From NCBI RefSeq assembly GCF_014851395.1, contig NW_024041228.1, positions 53,647 through 117,646 on the forward strand: a stretch of 64,000 nt of DNA. Reading direction: 5' to 3'. The notes under the pieces are model-generated. The model saw only the letters and a program-made list of their open reading frames with translations. It was not told where the DNA came from and made no database searches. The stretch comes from Micropterus salmoides (lineage: Eukaryota; Chordata; Actinopteri; Centrarchiformes; Centrarchidae). Made by a program: the position numbers and the translations under genes. Positions 33,202 to 47,517 of this stretch are shown one piece after another. How positions within the stretch are numbered: the first letter of the stretch is position 1; each line of letters starts with the position of its first letter.

Positions 33202-35167
33202 TTAGGTGTAACAGTGAACACCTGACATCAATTTGGTGTCCCTGGGTGCATTCCAAGGTGCCCAAATACCTGCCCAAATTTCAAAAGGTCGCCAGGTGTC
33301 CCTTATGTCAAAATTGACAATTGGGACACATATTTTTCCAACATTCAAAAGTCCGTAACTTCTCACAGAAACGTCCCAGAGACCCCAAATTTGGAACACA
33401 GGTAGTTGGCCAGGCCTAGAATAAGGTCACGTGGTCAAATTTTAAGCAAGATGTCTAGAATTTCTTTGGGCCGGCATGGACATCCCAGCTCAGGATGGTG
33501 TTAGACTCGACACGTCAGACAGCCTGTGCAAAATTTGGTCAGATTGGAGCCACTTTTTTTTCTAAAAGTGCCAGGGCTGCAGATATTTCATATGTTGTCG
33601 CCACTGCCAAATGGGGCGTGGCGGCCTCATTTCGGGCCCCCTAGCCCCTTGGGTTGCAGCGTAAGGGGCGCTTGAATTGTTGACCCAAGTGTCAAAAAGT
33701 TTCCCAACTGGACGCTCCAGCTGCAAAATCCCTCGTTAAGGCCTTTTGGCCAGATCAAGCACCCCCCGTGGGATTCGGGGGTAAGGCGCGCATGTGTTCC
33801 CGAACATCGCCAACGGTCCGCTTTGTCCCCATTCAAGTGATGCCAAGTGTCGACTACATTGACACCGTGTCACGTTTTTGACAATGGCAATACCTTGCAA
33901 TTCATTTTTCCGTCCAAACGGGAACATAATCCTTATCCAGGTCATGACACCACTGTAACCGGCTGCTCCTGAGTATGTACTGCACGGTGCTGAATCGGAC
34001 CGGTGACCTCAGGTACGGTGTCGGTTATTGAGCTTTTATCACTGCACAGCCTCGCTGGCGTCTGTCACACAATGTTATTTGTTAAATGGTGAATGTTCTG
34101 TACTTGTACATCGCGTTCCTGATCTTCCAACCACTCAAAGCGCTTTTACACTACGTCACATTCACTGCACGGCCCGGAATTGAACTGCCGACGTCGGGTG
34201 CGTGAGTCGGACACGCTGACGAGGAGGCTTAAACCCATGCATCATGTAAAGTGTTGGGTAGTGAGGTTTTCTCACAGCACAACCTTGCTGGCTTCCGTCA
34301 CACTCACCCCCGTAAACCTCGCTCCCATCCGAGTCACGGCCCCAGTGTAACCGGCTTCTTCTGAATACGTACTGCACGGCCCTGCATCGAACCGGCGACC
34401 TGAAAAAAATTGCATGTAAAAGGAACACCGAAGTTGCACTTGAATGTAATAAATAAGTTACTTTTTTTTTTTTTTACAGAAATAGGATGCACGTTCCTGA
34501 GTAGCACTGTGCCCAAGATAAATTTCCCCTCTACGACAATAAAGTGTCTATTCTATTCTCTATGCTATTATTTTTACCAGGGAGGCCAGAGGTCAACCGA
34601 TGATTTTTTTAGCCACAAGCTTATTTTCTTACCAGTGCTGTCGTGTTAGCAGGAAGAGATCTTCTGAGAAAAACTGCAACTAAACCAACACTTGGGTCTT
34701 ATACACACATCATCAAAGGCATTCGACCTTTGATGATGTCATGACATTCAAAATTCAAAGTAAAAAAAGAATTTAAAAGAAAACATTCTAACCTTTGGGA
34801 CTTCTTTTAGGTCTTATTAGAAACTTGTTAACATTCAAAATTCAGAATGGGGATGTGGTTAATAGTCATACTTTGATGATGTCATGACATTCAAAATTCA
34901 AAGTAAAAAAAAGAATTTAAAAGAAAACATTCTAACCTTTGGGACTTCTTTTAGGTCTTATTAGAAACTTGTTAACATTCAAAATTCAGAATGGGGATGT
35001 GGTTAATAGTCATACTTAATAAATTACCATGATTCCATTTGTCAACTCAATTGTCAGAAAGGTTCCCAAATGGACCCTCACGGTTCAGAAGGCCTCGTTG
35101 AGGTCATTTGGCCAGATTCCTACACCTTAAACAGCAGTTCGACGGCTGCAGCTTTCAGTGCCTGAAA
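33202..35167 (+). repeat. Unit 21, class B
   Basis: 1,966-bp unit. Keeps CATCGAACCGG and TTCCTGAG but has an uninterrupted T-run ending in ACAG. Intermediate between units 17-20 and unit 22. Confidence 0.95.
34729..35015 (+). repeat. Tandem duplication of 143-bp module, unit 21
   Basis: Copies 34729-34871 and 34872-35015. Both copies end GGGGATGTGG, so the junction is the fully matched type. Confidence 0.96.
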
Positions 35168-37131
35168 TTAGGTGTAACAGTGAACACCTGACATCAATTT
35201 GGTGTCCCTGGGTGCATTCCAAGGTGCCCAAATACCTGCCCAAATTTCAAAAGGTCGCCAGGTGTCCCTTATGTCAAAATTGACAATTGGGACACATATT
35301 TTTCCAACATTCAAAAGTCCGTAACTTCTCACAGAAACGTCCCAGAGACCCCAAATTTGGAACACAGGTAGTTGGCCAGGCCTAGAATAAGGTCACGTGG
35401 TCAAATTTTAAGCAAGATGTCTAGAATTTCTTTGGGCCGGCATGGACATCCCAGCTCAGGATGGTGTTAGACTCGACACGTCAGACAGCCTGTGCAAAAT
35501 TTGGTCAGATTGGAGCCACTTTTTTTTCTAAAAGTGCCAGGGCTGCAGATATTTCATATGTTGTCGCCACTGCCAAATGGGGCGTGGCGGCCTCATTTCG
35601 GGCCCCCTAGCCCCTTGGGTTGCAGCGTAAGGGGCGCTTGAATTGTTGACCCAAGTGTCAAAAAGTTTCCCAACTGGACGCTCCAGCTGCAAAATCCCTC
35701 GTTAAGGCCTTTTGGCCAGATCAAGCACCCCCCGTGGGATTCGGGGGTAAGGCGCGCATGTGTTCCCGAACATCGCCAACGGTCCGCTTTGTCCCCATTC
35801 AAGTGATGCCAAGTGTCGACTACATTGACACCGTGTCACGTTTTTGACAATGGCAATACCTTGCAATTCATTTTTCCGTCCAAACGGGAACATAATCCTT
35901 ATCCAGGTCATGACACCACTGTAACCGGCTGCTCCTGAGTATGTACTGCACGGTGCTGAATCGGACCGGTGACCTCAGGTACGGTGTCGGTTATTGAGCT
36001 TTTATCACTGCACAGCCTCGCTGGCGTCTGTCACACAATGTTATTTGTTAAATGGTGAATGTTCTGTACTTGTACATCGCGTTCCTGATCTTCCAACCAC
36101 TCAAAGCGCTTTTACACTACGTCACATTCACTGCACGGCCCGGAATTGAACTGCCGACGTCGGGTGCGTGAGTCGGACACGCTGACGAGGAGGCTTAAAC
36201 CCATGCATCATGTAAAGTGTTGGGTAGTGAGGTTTTCTCACAGCACAACCTTGCTGGCTTCCGTCACACTCACCCCCGTAAACCTCGCTCCCATCCGAGT
36301 CACGGCCCCAGTGTAACCGGCTTCTTCTGAATACGTACTGCACGGCCCTGCATCGAACCGGCGACCTGAAAAAAATTGCATGTAAAAGGAACACCGAAGT
36401 TGCACTTGAATGTAATAAATAAGTTACTTTTTTTTTTTTTTACAGAAATAGGATGCACGTTGCTGAGTAGCACTGTGCCCAAGATAAATTTCCCCTCTAC
36501 GACAATAAAGTGTCTATTCTATTCTCTATGCTATTATTTTTACCAGGGAGGCCAGAGGTCAACCGATGATTTTTTTAGCCACAAGCTTATTTTCTTACCA
36601 GTGCTGTCGTGTTAGCAGGAAGAGATCTTCTGAGAAAAACTGCAACTAAACCAACACTTGGGTCTTATACACACATCATCAAAGGCATTCGACCTTTGAT
36701 GATGTCATGACATTCAAAATTCAAAGTAAAAAAAGAATTTAAAAGAAAACATTCTAACCTTTGGGACTTCTTTTAGGTCTTATTAGAAACTTGTTAACAT
36801 TCAAAATTCAGAATGGGATGTGGTTAATAGTCATACTTTGATGATGTCATGACATTCAAAATTCAAAGTAAAAAAAGAATTTAAAAGAAAACATTCTAAC
36901 CTTTGGGACTTCTTTTAGGTCTTATTAGAAACTTGTTAACATTCAAAATTCAGAATGGGGATGTGGTTAATAGTCATACTTAATAAATTACCATGATTCC
37001 ATTTGTCAACTCAATTGTCAGAAAGGTTCCCAAATGGACCCTCACGGTTCAGAAGGCCTCGTTGAGGTCATTTGGCCAGATTCCTACACCTTAAACAGCA
37101 GTTCGACGGCTGCAGCTTTCAGTGCCTGAAA
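35168..37131 (+). repeat. Unit 22, class B, last of the B run
   Basis: 1,964-bp unit. CATCGAACCGG is retained, but TTGCTGAG (the long-class allele) replaces TTCCTGAG, giving a stepwise allele gradient across the B run. Confidence 0.95.
36695..36979 (+). repeat. Tandem duplication of 143-bp module, unit 22
   Basis: Copies 36695-36836 and 36837-36979. Junction type GAATGGGATGTGG. Confidence 0.96.
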
Positions 37132-38954
37132 TTAGGTGTAACAGTGAACACCTGACATCAATTTGGTGTCCCTGGGTGCATTCCAAGGTGCCCAAATACC
37201 TGCCCAAATTTCAAAAGGTCGCCAGGTGTCCCTTATGTCAAAATTGACAATTGGGACACATATTTTTCCAACATTCAAAAGTCCGTAACTTCTCACAGAA
37301 ACGTCCCAGAGACCCCAAATTTGGAACACAGGTAGTTGGCCAGGCCTAGAATAAGGTCACGTGGTCAAATTTTAAGCAAGATGTCTAGAATTTCTTTGGG
37401 CCGGCATGGACATCCCAGCTCAGGATGGTGTTAGACTCGACACGTCAGACAGCCTGTGCAAAATTTGGTCAGATTGGAGCCACTTTTTTTTCTAAAAGTG
37501 CCAGGGCTGCAGATATTTCATATGTTGTCGCCACTGCCAAATGGGGCGTGGCGGCCTCATTTCGGGCCCCCTAGCCCCTTGGGTTGCAGCGTAAGGGGCG
37601 CTTGAATTGTTGACCCAAGTGTCAAAAAGTTTCCCAACTGGACGCTCCAGCTGCAAAATCCCTCGTTAAGGCCTTTTGGCCAGATCAAGCACCCCCCGTG
37701 GGATTCGGGGGTAAGGCGCGCATGTGTTCCCGAACATCGCCAACGGTCCGCTTTGTCCCCATTCAAGTGATGCCAAGTGTCGACTACATTGACACCGTGT
37801 CACGTTTTTGACAATGGCAATACCTTGCAATTCATTTTTCCGTCCAAACGGGAACATAATCCTTATCCAGGTCATGACACCACTGTAACCGGCTGCTCCT
37901 GAGTATGTACTGCACGGTGCTGAATCGGACCGGTGACCTCAGGTACGGTGTCGGTTATTGAGCTTTTATCACTGCACAGCCTCGCTGGCGTCTGTCACAC
38001 AATGTTATTTGTTAAATGGTGAATGTTCTGTACTTGTACATCGCGTTCCTGATCTTCCAACCACTCAAAGCGCTTTTACACTACGTCACATTCACTGCAC
38101 GGCCCGGAATTGAACTGCCGACGTCGGGTGCGTGAGTCGGACACGCTGACGAGGAGGCTTAAACCCATGCATCATGTAAAGTGTTGGGTAGTGAGGTTTT
38201 CTCACAGCACAACCTTGCTGGCTTCCGTCACACTCACCCCCGTAAACCTCGCTCCCATCCGAGTCACGGCCCCAGTGTAACCGGCTTCTTCTGAATACGT
38301 ACTGCACGGCCCTGCATCGGACCGGCGACCTGAAAAAAATTGCATGTAAAAGGAACACCGAAGTTGCACTTGAATGTAATAAATAAGTTACTTTTTTTTT
38401 TTTTTACAGAAATAGGATGCACGTTGCTGAGTAGCACTGTGCCCAAGATAAATTTCCCCTCTACGACAATAAAGTGTCTATTCTATTCTCTATGCTATTA
38501 TTTTTACCAGGGAGGCCAGAGGTCAACCGATGATTTTTTTAGCCACAAGCTTATTTTCTTACCAGTGCTGTCGTGTTAGCAGGAAGAGATCTTCTGAGAA
38601 AAACTGCAACTAAACCAACACTTGGGTCTTATACACACATCATCAAAGGCATTCGACCTTTGATGATGTCATGACATTCAAAATTCAAAGTAAAAAAAAG
38701 AATTTAAAAGAAAACATTCTAACCTTTGGGACTTCTTTTAGGTCTTATTAGAAACTTGTTAACATTCAAAATTCAGAATGGGGATGTGGTTAATAGTCAT
38801 ACTTAATAAATTACCATGATTCCATTTGTCAACTCAATTGTCAGAAAGGTTCCCAAATGGACCCTCACGGTTCAGAAGGCCTCGTTGAGGTCATTTGGCC
38901 AGATTCCTACACCTTAAACAGCAGTTCGACGGCTGCAGCTTTCAGTGCCTGAAA
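37132..38954 (+). repeat. Unit 23, class A
   Basis: 1,823-bp unit with CATCGGACCGG, ACAG and TTGCTGAG. Single 143-bp module. Confidence 0.95.
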
Positions 38955-40913
38955 TTAGGTGTAACAGTGAACACCTGACATCAATTTGGTGTCCCTGGGT
39001 GCATTCCAAGGTGCCCAAATACCTGCCCAAATTTCAAAAGGTCGCCAGGTGTCCCTTATGTCAAAATTGACAATTGGGACACATATTTTTCCAACATTCA
39101 AAAGTCCGTAACTTCTCACAGAAACGTCCCAGAGACCCCAAATTTGGAACACAGGTAGTTGGCCAGGCCTAGAATAAGGTCACGTGGTCAAATTTTAAGC
39201 AAGATGTCTAGAATTTCTTTGGGCCGGCATGGACATCCCAGCTCAGGATGGTGTTAGACTCGACACGTCAGACAGCCTGTGCAAAATTTGGTCAGATTGG
39301 AGCCACTTTTTTTTCTAAAAGTGCCAGGGCTGCAGATATTTCATATGTTGTCGCCACTGCCAAATGGGGCGTGGCGGCCTCATTTCGGGCCCCCTAGCCC
39401 CTTGGGTTGCAGCGTAAGGGGCGCTTGAATTGTTGACCCAAGTGTCAAAAAGTTTCCCAACTGGACGCTCCAGCTGCAAAATCCCTCGTTAAGGCCTTTT
39501 GGCCAGATCAAGCACCCCCCGTGGGATTCGGGGGTAAGGCGCGCATGTGTTCCCGAACATCGCCAACGGTCCGCTTTGTCCCCATTCAAGTGATGCCAAG
39601 TGTCGACTACATTGACACCGTGTCACGTTTTTGACAATGGCAATACCTTGCAATTCATTTTTCCGTCCAAACGGGAACATAATCCTTATCCAGGTCATGA
39701 CACCACTGTAACCGGCTGCTCCTGAGTATGTACTGCACGGTGCTGAATCGGACCGGTGACCTCAGGTACGGTGTCGGTTATTGAGCTTTTATCACTGCAC
39801 AGCCTCGCTGGCGTCTGTCACACAATGTTATTTGTTAAATGGTGAATGTTCTGTACTTGTACATCGCGTTCCTGATCTTCCAACCACTCAAAGCGCTTTT
39901 ACACTACGTCACATTCACTGCACGGCCCGGAATTGAACTGCCGACGTCGGGTGCGTGAGTCGGACACGCTGACGAGGAGGCTTAAACCCATGCATCATGT
40001 AAAGTGTTGGGTAGTGAGGTTTTCTCACAGCACAACCTTGCTGGCTTCCGTCACACTCACCCCCGTAAACCTCGCTCCCATCCGAGTCACGGCCCCAGTG
40101 TAACCGGCTTCTTCTGAATACGTACTGCACGGCCCTGCATCGGACCGGCGACCTGAAAAAAATTGCATGTAAAAGGAACACCGAAGTTGCACTTGAATGT
40201 AATAAATAAGTTACTTTTTTTTTTTTTTACAGAAATAGGATGCACGTTGCTGAGTAGCACTGTGCCCAAGATAAATTTCCCCTCTACGACAATAAAGTGT
40301 CTATTCTATTCTCTATGCTATTATTTTTACCAGGGAGGCCAGAGGTCAACCGATGATTTTTTTAGCCACAAGCTTATTTTCTTACCAGTGCTGTCGTGTT
40401 AGCAGGAAGAGATCTTCTGAGAAAAACTGCAACTAAACCAACACTTGGGTCTTATACACACATCATCAAAGGCATTCGACCTTTGATGATGTCATGACAT
40501 TCAAAATTCAAAGTAAAAAAAGAATTTAAAAGAAAACATTCTAACCTTTGGGACTTCTTTTAGGTCTTATTAGAAACTTGTTAACATTCAAAATTCAGAA
40601 TGGGGTTAATAGTCATACTTGATGATGTCATGACATTCAAAATTCAAAGTAAAAAAAAGAATTTAAAAGAAAACATTCTAACCTTTGGGACTTCTTTTAG
40701 GTCTTATTAGAAACTTGTTAACATTCAAAATTCAGAATGGGGATGTGGTTAATAGTCATACTTAATAAATTACCATGATTCCATTTGTCAACTCAATTGT
40801 CAGAAAGGTTCCCAAATGGACCCTCACGGTTCAGAAGGCCTCGTTGAGGTCATTTGGCCAGATTCCTACACCTTAAACAGCAGTTCGACGGCTGCAGCTT
40901 TCAGTGCCTGAAA
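38955..40913 (+). repeat. Unit 24, class B with shortened module junction
   Basis: 1,959-bp unit. At the junction of the two module copies it reads GAATGGGGTTAATAG, missing bases present in the other B units, so its first module copy is only 137 bp. ACAG and TTGCTGAG. Confidence 0.95.
40482..40761 (+). repeat. Tandem duplication of 143-bp module, unit 24 (shortened)
   Basis: Copies 40482-40618 (137 bp) and 40619-40761. The first copy has lost bases between GGGG and TTAATAG, and the second starts TTGATGATG with one T missing. Confidence 0.95.
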
Positions 40914-42735
40914 TTAGGTGTAACAGTGAACACCTGACATCAATTTGGTGTCCCTGGGTGCATTCCAAGGTGCCCAAATACCTGCCCAAATTTCAAAAGG
41001 TCGCCAGGTGTCCCTTATGTCAAAATTGACAATTGGGACACATATTTTTCCAACATTCAAAAGTCCGTAACTTCTCACAGAAACGTCCCAGAGACCCCAA
41101 ATTTGGAACACAGGTAGTTGGCCAGGCCTAGAATAAGGTCACGTGGTCAAATTTTAAGCAAGATGTCTAGAATTTCTTTGGGCCGGCATGGACATCCCAG
41201 CTCAGGATGGTGTTAGACTCGACACGTCAGACAGCCTGTGCAAAATTTGGTCAGATTGGAGCCACTTTTTTTTCTAAAAGTGCCAGGGCTGCAGATATTT
41301 CATATGTTGTCGCCACTGCCAAATGGGGCGTGGCGGCCTCATTTCGGGCCCCCTAGCCCCTTGGGTTGCAGCGTAAGGGGCGCTTGAATTGTTGACCCAA
41401 GTGTCAAAAAGTTTCCCAACTGGACGCTCCAGCTGCAAAATCCCTCGTTAAGGCCTTTTGGCCAGATCAAGCACCCCCCGTGGGATTCGGGGGTAAGGCG
41501 CGCATGTGTTCCCGAACATCGCCAACGGTCCGCTTTGTCCCCATTCAAGTGATGCCAAGTGTCGACTACATTGACACCGTGTCACGTTTTTGACAATGGC
41601 AATACCTTGCAATTCATTTTTCCGTCCAAACGGGAACATAATCCTTATCCAGGTCATGACACCACTGTAACCGGCTGCTCCTGAGTATGTACTGCACGGT
41701 GCTGAATCGGACCGGTGACCTCAGGTACGGTGTCGGTTATTGAGCTTTTATCACTGCACAGCCTCGCTGGCGTCTGTCACACAATGTTATTTGTTAAATG
41801 GTGAATGTTCTGTACTTGTACATCGCGTTCCTGATCTTCCAACCACTCAAAGCGCTTTTACACTACGTCACATTCACTGCACGGCCCGGAATTGAACTGC
41901 CGACGTCGGGTGCGTGAGTCGGACACGCTGACGAGGAGGCTTAAACCCATGCATCATGTAAAGTGTTGGGTAGTGAGGTTTTCTCACAGCACAACCTTGC
42001 TGGCTTCCGTCACACTCACCCCCGTAAACCTCGCTCCCATCCGAGTCACGGCCCCAGTGTAACCGGCTTCTTCTGAATACGTACTGCACGGCCCTGCATC
42101 GGACCGGCGACCTGAAAAAAATTGCATGTAAAAGGAACACCGAAGTTGCACTTGAATGTAATAAATAAGTTACTTTTTTTTTTTTTAAAGAAATAGGATG
42201 CACGTTGCTGAGTAGCACTGTGCCCAAGATAAATTTCCCCTCTACGACAATAAAGTGTCTATTCTATTCTCTATGCTATTATTTTTACCAGGGAGGCCAG
42301 AGGTCAACCGATGATTTTTTTAGCCACAAGCTTATTTTCTTACCAGTGCTGTCGTGTTAGCAGGAAGAGATCTTCTGAGAAAAACTGCAACTAAACCAAC
42401 ACTTGGGTCTTATACACACATCATCAAAGGCATTCGACCTTTGATGATGTCATGACATTCAAAATTCAAAGTAAAAAAAAGAATTTAAAAGAAAACATTC
42501 TAACCTTTGGGACTTCTTTTAGGTCTTATTAGAAACTTGTTAACATTCAAAATTCAGAATGGGGATGTGGTTAATAGTCATACTTAATAAATTACCATGA
42601 TTCCATTTGTCAACTCAATTGTCAGAAAGTTTCCCAAATGGACCCTCACGGTTCAGAAGGCCTCGTTGAGGTCATTTGGCCAGATTCCTACACCTTAAAC
42701 AGCAGTTCGACGGCTGCAGCTTTCAGTGCCTGAAA
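40914..42735 (+). repeat. Unit 25, class A, precedes class D unit
   Basis: 1,822-bp unit with a TAAAG-ended T-run. Its right end has AAAGTTTCCC where most long units have AAAGGTTCCC. Confidence 0.95.
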
Positions 42736-43875
42736 TTAGGTGTAACAGTGAACGCCTAACATCAATTGGTGTCCCTGGGTGCATTCCAAGGTGCCCAAAT
42801 ACCTGCCAAATTTCAAAAGGTCGCCAGGTGTCCCTTATGTCAAAATTGACAATTGGGACACATATTTTTCCAACATTCAAAAGTCCATAACTTCTCACAG
42901 AAACGTCCCAGAGACCCCAAATTTGGAACACAGGTAGTTGGCCAGGCCTAGAATAAGGTCACGTGGTCAAATTATATCCAAGATGTCTAGAATTTCTTTG
43001 CACACCGTCACACTCACCCCCGTAAACCTCACTCCCATCCGAGTCACGGCCCCAGTGTAACCGGCTTCTTCTGAATACGTACTGCACGGCCCTGCATCGA
43101 CCGGCGACCTGAAAAAAATTGCATGTAAAAGGAACACCGAAGTTGCACTTGAATGTAATAAATAAGTTACTTTTTTTTTTTTTAAAGAAATAGGATGCAC
43201 GTTGCTGAGTAGCACTGTGCCCAAGATAAATTTCCCCTCTACGACAATAAAGTGTCTATTCTATTCTCTATGCTATTATTTTTACCAGGGAGGCCAGAGG
43301 TCAACCGATGATTTTTTTAGCCACAAGCTTATTTTCTTACCAGTGCTGTCGTGTTAGCAGGAAGAGATCTTCTGAGAAAAACTGCAACTAAACCAACACT
43401 TGGGTCTTATACACACATCATCAAAGGCATTCGACCTTTGATGATGTCATGACATTCAAAATTCAAAGTAAAAAAAGAATTTAAAAGAAAACATTCTAAC
43501 CTTTGGGACTTCTTTTAGGTCTTATTAGAAACTTGTTAACATTCAAAATTCAGAATGGGGATTTGGTTAATAGTCATACTTTGATGATGTCATGACATTC
43601 AAAATTCAAAGTAAAAAAAAGAATTTAAAAGAAAACATTCTAACCTTTGGGACTTCTTTTAGGTCTTATTAGAAACTTGTTAACATTCAAAATTCAGAAT
43701 GGGGATGTGGTTAATAGTCATACTTAATAAATTACCATGATTCCATTTGTCAACTCAATTGTCAGAAAGGTTCCCAAATGGACCCTCACGGTTCAGAAGG
43801 CCTCGTTGAGGTCATTTGGCCAGATTCCTACACCTTAAACAGCAGTTCGACGGCTGCAGCTTTCAGTGCCTGAAA
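42736..43875 (+). repeat. Unit 26, class D (short plus duplicated module)
   Basis: 1,140-bp unit (junction filler 43001-43004). The variant AATTATATCCAAG next to the junction is shared only with unit 34, another class D copy about 14 kb away. The right half has long-class alleles (TTGCTGAG, TAAAG). Confidence 0.95.
43437..43723 (+). repeat. Tandem duplication of 143-bp module, unit 26
   Basis: Copies 43437-43579 and 43580-43723. Junction type GGGGATTTGG, as in unit 10, the other class D type. Confidence 0.96.
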
Positions 43876-45697
43876 TTAGGTGTAACAGTGAACACCTGAC
43901 ATCAATTTGGTGTCCCTGGGTGCATTCCAAGGTGCCCAAATACCTGCCCAAATTTCAAAAGGTCGCCAGGTGTCCCTTATGTCAAAATTGACAATTGGGA
44001 CACATATTTTTCCAACATTCAAAAGTCCGTAACTTCTCACAGAAACGTCCCAGAGACCCCAAATTTGGAACACAGGTAGTTGGCCAGGCCTAGAATAAGG
44101 TCACGTGGTCAAATTTTAAGCAAGATGTCTAGAATTTCTTTGGGCCGGCATGGACATCCCAGCTCAGGATGGTGTTAGACTCGACACGTCAGACAGCCTG
44201 TGCAAAATTTGGTCAGATTGGAGCCACTTTTTTTTCTAAAAGTGCCAGGGCTGCAGATATTTCATATGTTGTCGCCACTGCCAAATGGGGCGTGGCGGCC
44301 TCATTTCGGGCCCCCTAGCCCCTTGGGTTGCAGCGTAAGGGGCGCTTGAATTGTTGACCCAAGTGTCAAAAAGTTTCCCAACTGGACGCTCCAGCTGCAA
44401 AATCCCTCGTTAAGGCCTTTTGGCCAGATCAAGCACCCCCCGTGGGATTCGGGGGTAAGGCGCGCATGTGTTCCCGAACATCGCCAACGGTCCGCTTTGT
44501 CCCCATTCAAGTGATGCCAAGTGTCGACTACATTGACACCGTGTCACGTTTTTGACAATGGCAATACCTTGCAATTCATTTTTCCGTCCAAACGGGAACA
44601 TAATCCTTATCCAGGTCATGACACCACTGTAACCGGCTGCTCCTGAGTATGTACTGCACGGTGCTGAATCGGACCGGTGACCTCAGGTACGGTGTCGGTT
44701 ATTGAGCTTTTATCACTGCACAGCCTCGCTGGCGTCTGTCACACAATGTTATTTGTTAAATGGTGAATGTTCTGTACTTGTACATCGCGTTCCTGATCTT
44801 CCAACCACTCAAAGCGCTTTTACACTACGTCACATTCACTGCACGGCCCGGAATTGAACTGCCGACGTCGGGTGCGTGAGTCGGACACGCTGACGAGGAG
44901 GCTTAAACCCATGCATCATGTAAAGTGTTGGGTAGTGAGGTTTTCTCACAGCACAACCTTGCTGGCTTCCGTCACACTCACCCCCGTAAACCTCGCTCCC
45001 ATCCGAGTCACGGCCCCAGTGTAACCGGCTTCTTCTGAATACGTACTGCACGGCCCTGCATCGGACCGGCGACCTGAAAAAAATTGCATGTAAAAGGAAC
45101 ACCGAAGTTGCACTTGAATGTAATAAAGAAGTTACTTTTTTTTTTTTTTAAAGAAATAGGATGCACGTTGCTGAGTAGCACTGTGCCCAAGATAAATTTC
45201 CCCTCTACGACAATAAAGTGTCTATTCTATTCTCTATGCTATTATTTTTACCAGGGAGGCCAGAGGTCAACCGATGATTTTTTTAGCCACAAGCTTATTT
45301 TCTTACCAGTGCTGTCGTGTTAGCAGGAAGAGATCTTCTGAGAAAAACTGCAACTAAACCAACACTTGGGTCTTATACACACATCATCAAAGGCATTCGA
45401 CCTTTGATGATGTCATGACATTCAAAATTCAAAGTAAAAAAAGAATTTAAAAGAAAACATTCTAACCTTTGGGACTTCTTTTAGGTCTTATTAGAAACTT
45501 GTTAACATTCAAAATTCAGAATGGGGATGTGGTTAATAGTCATACTTAATAAATTACCATGATTCCATTTGTCAACTCAATTGTCAGAAAGGTTCCCAAA
45601 TGGACCCTCACGGTTCAGAAGGCCTCGTTGAGGTCATTTGGCCAGATTCCTACACCTTAAACAGCAGTTCGACGGCTGCAGCTTTCAGTGCCTGAAA
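43876..45697 (+). repeat. Unit 27, class A
   Basis: 1,822-bp unit with GTCTAG and a TAAAG-ended T-run. Very close to unit 5. Confidence 0.95.
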
Positions 45698-47517
45698 TTA
45701 GGTGTAACAGTGAACACCTGACATCAATTTGGTGTCCCTGGGTGCATTCCAAGGTGCCCAAATACCTGCCCAAATTTCAAAAGGTCGCCAGGTGTCCCTT
45801 ATGTCAAAATTGACAATTGGGACACATATTTTTCCAACATTCAAAAGTCCGTAACTTCTCACAGAAACGTCCCAGAGACCCCAAATTTGGAACACAGGTA
45901 GTTGGCCAGGCCTAGAATAAGGTCACGTGGTCAAATTTTAAGCAAGATGTCTAGAATTTCTTTGGGCCGGCATGGACATCCCAGCTCAGGATGGTGTTAG
46001 ACTCGACACGTCAGACAGCCTGTGCAAAATTTGGTCAGATTGGAGCCACTTTTTTTTCTAAAAGTGCCAGGGCTGCAGATATTTCATATGTTGTCGCCAC
46101 TGCCAAATGGGGCGTGGCGGCCTCATTTCGGGCCCCCTAGCCCCTTGGGTTGCAGCGTAAGGGGCGCTTGAATTGTTGACCCAAGTGTCAAAAAGTTTCC
46201 CAACTGGACGCTCCAGCTGCAAAATCCCTCGTTAAGGCCTTTTGGCCAGATCAAGCACCCCCCGTGGGATTCGGGGGTAAGGCGCGCATGTGTTCCCGAA
46301 CATCGCCAACGGTCCGCTTTGTCCCCATTCAAGTGATGCCAAGTGTCGACTACATTGACACCGTGTCACGTTTTTGACAATGGCAATACCTTGCAATTCA
46401 TTTTTCCGTCCAAACGGGAACATAATCCTTATCCAGGTCATGACACCACTGTAACCGGCTGCTCCTGAGTATGTACTGCACGGTGCTGAATCGGACCGGT
46501 GACCTCAGGTACGGTGTCGGTTATTGAGCTTTTATCACTGCACAGCCTCGCTGGCGTCTGTCACACAATGTTATTTGTTAAATGGTGAATGTTCTGTACT
46601 TGTACATCGCGTTCCTGATCTTCCAACCACTCAAAGCGCTTTTACACTACGTCACATTCACTGCACGGCCCGGAATTGAACTGCCGACGTCGGGTGCGTG
46701 AGTCGGACACGCTGACGAGGAGGCTTAAACCCATGCATCATGTAAAGTGTTGGGTAGTGAGGTTTTCTCACAGCACAACCTTGCTGGCTTCCGTCACACT
46801 CACCCCCGTAAACCTCGCTCCCATCCGAGTCACGGCCCCAGTGTAACCGGCTTCTTCTGAATACGTACTGCACGGCCCTGCATCGGACCGGCGACCTGAA
46901 AAAAATTGCATGTAAAAGGAACACCGAAGTTGCACTTGAATGTAATAAAGTTACTTTTTTTTTTTTTTAAAGAAATAGGATGCACGTTGCTGAGTAGCAC
47001 TGTGCCCAAGATAAATTTCCCCTCTACGACAATAAAGTGTCTATTCTATTCTCTATGCTATTATTTTTACCAGGGAGGCCAGAGGTCAACCGATGATTTT
47101 TTTAGCCACAAGCTTATTTTCTTACCAGTGCTGTCGTGTTAGCAGGAAGAGATCTTCTGAGAAAAACTGCAACTAAACCAACACTTGGGTCTTATACACA
47201 CATCATCAAAGGCATTCGACCTTTGATGATGTCATGACATTCAAAATTCAAAGTAAAAAAAAGAATTTAAAAGAAAACATTCTAACCTTTGGGACTTCTT
47301 TTAGGTCTTATTAGAAACTTGTTAACATTCAAAATTCAGAATGGGGATGTGGTTAATAGTCATACTTAATAAATTACCATGATTCCATTTGTCAACTCAA
47401 TTGTCAGAAAGGTTCCCAAATGGACCCTCACGGTTCAGAAGGCCTCGTTGAGGTCATTTGGCCAGATTCCTACACCTTAAACAGCAGTTCGACGGCTGCA
47501 GCTTTCAGTGCCTGAAA
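45698..47517 (+). repeat. Unit 28, class A
   Basis: 1,820-bp unit. Three bases are missing before the T-run (TAATAAAGTTAC, near 46943), a change shared with unit 30. Confidence 0.95.
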
